From NCBI GenBank assembly GCA_038326165.1, contig JBBQJT010000086.1:1-7723 (forward strand): 7,723 nt of DNA, given 5' to 3'. How positions within the stretch are numbered: position 1 is the stretch's first letter; each line of letters starts with the position of its first letter. The position numbers and the translations under genes are program-made. The notes under the pieces are model-generated. The model did not search any database. It worked only from the letters and a program-made list of their open reading frames with translations, and had not been told where the DNA came from. This document shows, piece after piece, positions 7,285 to 7,723 of the stretch. The DNA comes from JAEUUM01 sp038326165. Lineage in GTDB: Bacteria > Bacteroidota > Bacteroidia > Chitinophagales > Saprospiraceae.

Positions 7285-7316
7285 TTTGAGCAAGCATATC
7301 CCTTGTTGCATCTTTG
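7285..7316 (+). promoter_or_regulatory. Bacteroidota-type promoter for the first candidate small RNA
   Basis: TTTG at 7285-7288 is followed by a 20-base spacer and CATCTTTG at 7309-7316, one mismatch from the -7 consensus TAnnTTTG, with consensus spacing. Transcription would start near 7321-7324 on the plus strand and reach the terminator at 7397-7428 after about 105 bases. Confidence 0.5.
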
Positions 7317-7368
7317 TATCGTGATCAGTGAGTAAAAAGTTACTAACGCTAAAGTCACCAACGAAACT

Positions 7369-7399
7369 GGATATGTTCATGGGATTATAATTTGTTAAA
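7369..7399 (+). repeat. 31-base element, copy 1
   Basis: It begins GGATATGTTCATGGGATTAT and ends TTTGTTAAA. It matches 7579-7609 at 30 of 31 positions (27 identical bases, then one T/C difference, then AAA). It contains the palindrome ATTATAAT at 7384-7391. Its 3' end merges with the 5' side of the terminator stem. Confidence 0.9.
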
Positions 7400-7428
7400 T
7401 TGGGGTGTGACACACACCCCAGTTTTTT
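7397..7428 (+). terminator. Intrinsic terminator 1
   Basis: TGGGGTGTG (7401-7409) pairs perfectly with CACACCCCA (7413-7421) around a three-base loop. The stem can be extended by AAA/TTT and a T-G pair, and six T follow at 7423-7428. The T tract lies on the plus-strand side only, so it terminates plus-strand transcription. Confidence 0.85.
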
Positions 7429-7578
7429 AGCTCGACCCCGAAGACCCAAACCCAAAAACCACTATAGACGAACAGCCAGGGTGTTAGAATAATGTTAAAG
7501 ACTCGAAAAGCTATACCGCTATTGTTGTCAAAGCGTTATTGTAACATGAAACACTCTGGTAGTTTCGTCAAATCAATC

Positions 7579-7609
7579 GGATATGTTCATGGGATTATAA
7601 TTTGTCAAA
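7579..7609 (+). repeat. 31-base element, copy 2
   Basis: Same element as at 7369-7399, exactly 210 bases downstream, with a single T-to-C difference at 7606. The sequences before and after the two copies are not alignable in any obvious way, so conservation is confined to the element. Confidence 0.9.
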
Positions 7610-7637
7610 GCCGCTTTCTTTAGGAAGCGGCTTTTTT
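7607..7637 (+). terminator. Intrinsic terminator 2
   Basis: AAAGCCGCTTTC (7607-7618) pairs with GGAAGCGGCTTT (7623-7634) around the loop TTTA. The T tract runs 7632-7637, and after a single A more T follow. One G-U pair is included. The orientation is plus-strand. Its sequence is unrelated to terminator 1. Confidence 0.88.
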
Positions 7638-7684
7638 ATTTTACGACAATCTTCAATTCGTTACAATAAGTTGTCAGCTCCCGT

Positions 7685-7692
7685 TATTTTTG
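7685..7692 (+). promoter_or_regulatory. -7 box of a promoter firing out of the right edge
   Basis: TATTTTTG followed by C is a perfect TAnnTTTG match on the plus strand, about 48 bases after terminator 2. No clear TTG sits at -33 spacing; a TTG at 7671-7673 is too close. It suggests a plus-strand gene starting shortly beyond position 7723. Confidence 0.4.
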
Positions 7693-7723
7693 CACTCGAT
7701 TTTTAATAACAAGCATTTTAATA

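Larger units (their letters stand above)
7322..7428 (+). ncRNA. Candidate small RNA 1 (about 105 nt)
   Basis: This is bounded by the promoter-like pair at 7285-7316 and the strong intrinsic terminator ending in T at 7423-7428. No open reading frame with a credible start is present. A small hairpin forms near the 5' end (AGTAA 7331-7335 with TTACT 7340-7344, loop AAAG, extendable by two pairs across a mismatch). The last third is the 31-base element repeated at 7579-7609, placed directly against the terminator. I do not recognise the RNA family. An alternative is that the transcript is the leader of something longer, but the terminator argues for a discrete RNA. Confidence 0.45.
7471..7637 (+). 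ncRNA. Candidate small RNA 2, folded body plus shared 3' element
   Basis: CCAGGGTGTT (7476-7485) pairs with AACACTCTGG (7550-7559) with one G-U. Inside it ATGTTA (7492-7497) pairs with TAACAT (7542-7547), and CGCT (7517-7520) can pair with AGCG (7532-7535). This makes one long interrupted hairpin, followed by the 31-base element at 7579-7609 and terminator 2. No good promoter was found between terminator 1 and this stem, so the 5' end is a guess. It may be expressed by read-through from RNA 1. A 6S-like rod shape is conceivable, but nothing specific supports it. Confidence 0.38.
7097..7723. other. Long non-protein-coding region with small-RNA signals
   Basis: No convincing protein gene is seen on either strand over 627 bases. 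The part next to the MOSC gene (7143-7263) is very AT-rich and holds a 15-base dyad. The part from 7285 onward carries plus-strand signals: one promoter, two copies of a 31-base element, two strong terminators and a further -7 box at the right edge. Each is listed separately. Confidence 0.7.

Noticed and set aside
7369..7395. ATTATAATTTGT in the repeated element as a -7 promoter box
   Set aside because: The TA and TTTG parts are off by one base, no TTG lies at -33 in either copy, and transcription would begin inside a terminator hairpin.
7264..7455. Minus-strand open frame of 63 codons in the right-hand non-coding region
   Set aside because: It starts with TTG, runs straight through the terminator 1 hairpin and has no recognisable domain.
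7369..7609. Possible two-unit CRISPR array
   Set aside because: There are only two copies, the spacing is 179 bases between them, terminators are attached and no cas genes are nearby.
7546..7623. Plus-strand 25-codon frame crossing element copy 2 (starts MKHSGSFVKS), with a similar frame through copy 1
   Set aside because: Copy 1 has no ATG in that frame before a stop, the frame in copy 2 ends inside the terminator hairpin, and the copies are nearly identical at the nucleotide level, so no codon-level selection is visible.

Overview
The window looks like a chromosomal segment of a Bacteroidota bacterium, probably a Cytophagales-type lineage. Three things point there. The DNA is AT-rich. The LysA, SSB and valyl-tRNA synthetase sequences have motif forms I associate with that phylum. 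The promoter-like sites fit the Bacteroidota pattern (TTG near -33 and TAnnTTTG near -7) rather than the E. coli -35/-10 pattern. The lineage is an inference from remembered family features, not from a database search.

All recognisable protein genes lie on the minus strand, so they are read from right to left. From high to low coordinates the first group is a MOSC-domain protein (6596-7042), msrB (6185-6559) and msrA (5527-6195). The two methionine sulfoxide reductase genes overlap by 11 bases. A 187-base gap follows. It contains a weak terminator-like structure and a perfect -7 box just upstream of lysA. The second group is lysA (4086-5339), an exported histidine-phosphatase family protein (3512-4105, overlapping lysA by 20 bases), valS (783-3494) and a DCC/DUF393 thiol-disulfide oxidoreductase-like protein (311-757). 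Gaps in this group are 25 bases or less, so it is probably one operon. A 259-base spacer then leads to the first 17 codons of ssb, which runs off the left edge on the minus strand.

The functions are mostly housekeeping. They comprise lysine/peptidoglycan precursor synthesis (LysA), tRNA charging (ValS), ssDNA binding (SSB) and repair of oxidised methionine (MsrA/MsrB), plus two thiol or cofactor proteins of unknown substrate (DCC, MOSC). MsrA carries a lipoprotein-like signal while MsrB does not, so the two stereospecific repair activities may sit in different compartments.

The least ordinary part is the 600-base stretch at the right end (7097-7723), which has no convincing protein gene. On the plus strand it carries two copies, 210 bases apart, of a 31-base element (30 of 31 identical). 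Each copy abuts a strong intrinsic terminator hairpin, and the two hairpins are unrelated in sequence. The first copy is preceded by a well-spaced Bacteroidota-type promoter. The second is preceded by a long foldable stem. The simplest reading is a tandem pair of small non-coding RNAs that share a 3' domain. A perfect -7 box at 7685-7692 suggests that another plus-strand gene starts just beyond the window. A second oddity is a 16-base inverted repeat linking the ssb start codon region to the end of the upstream operon.
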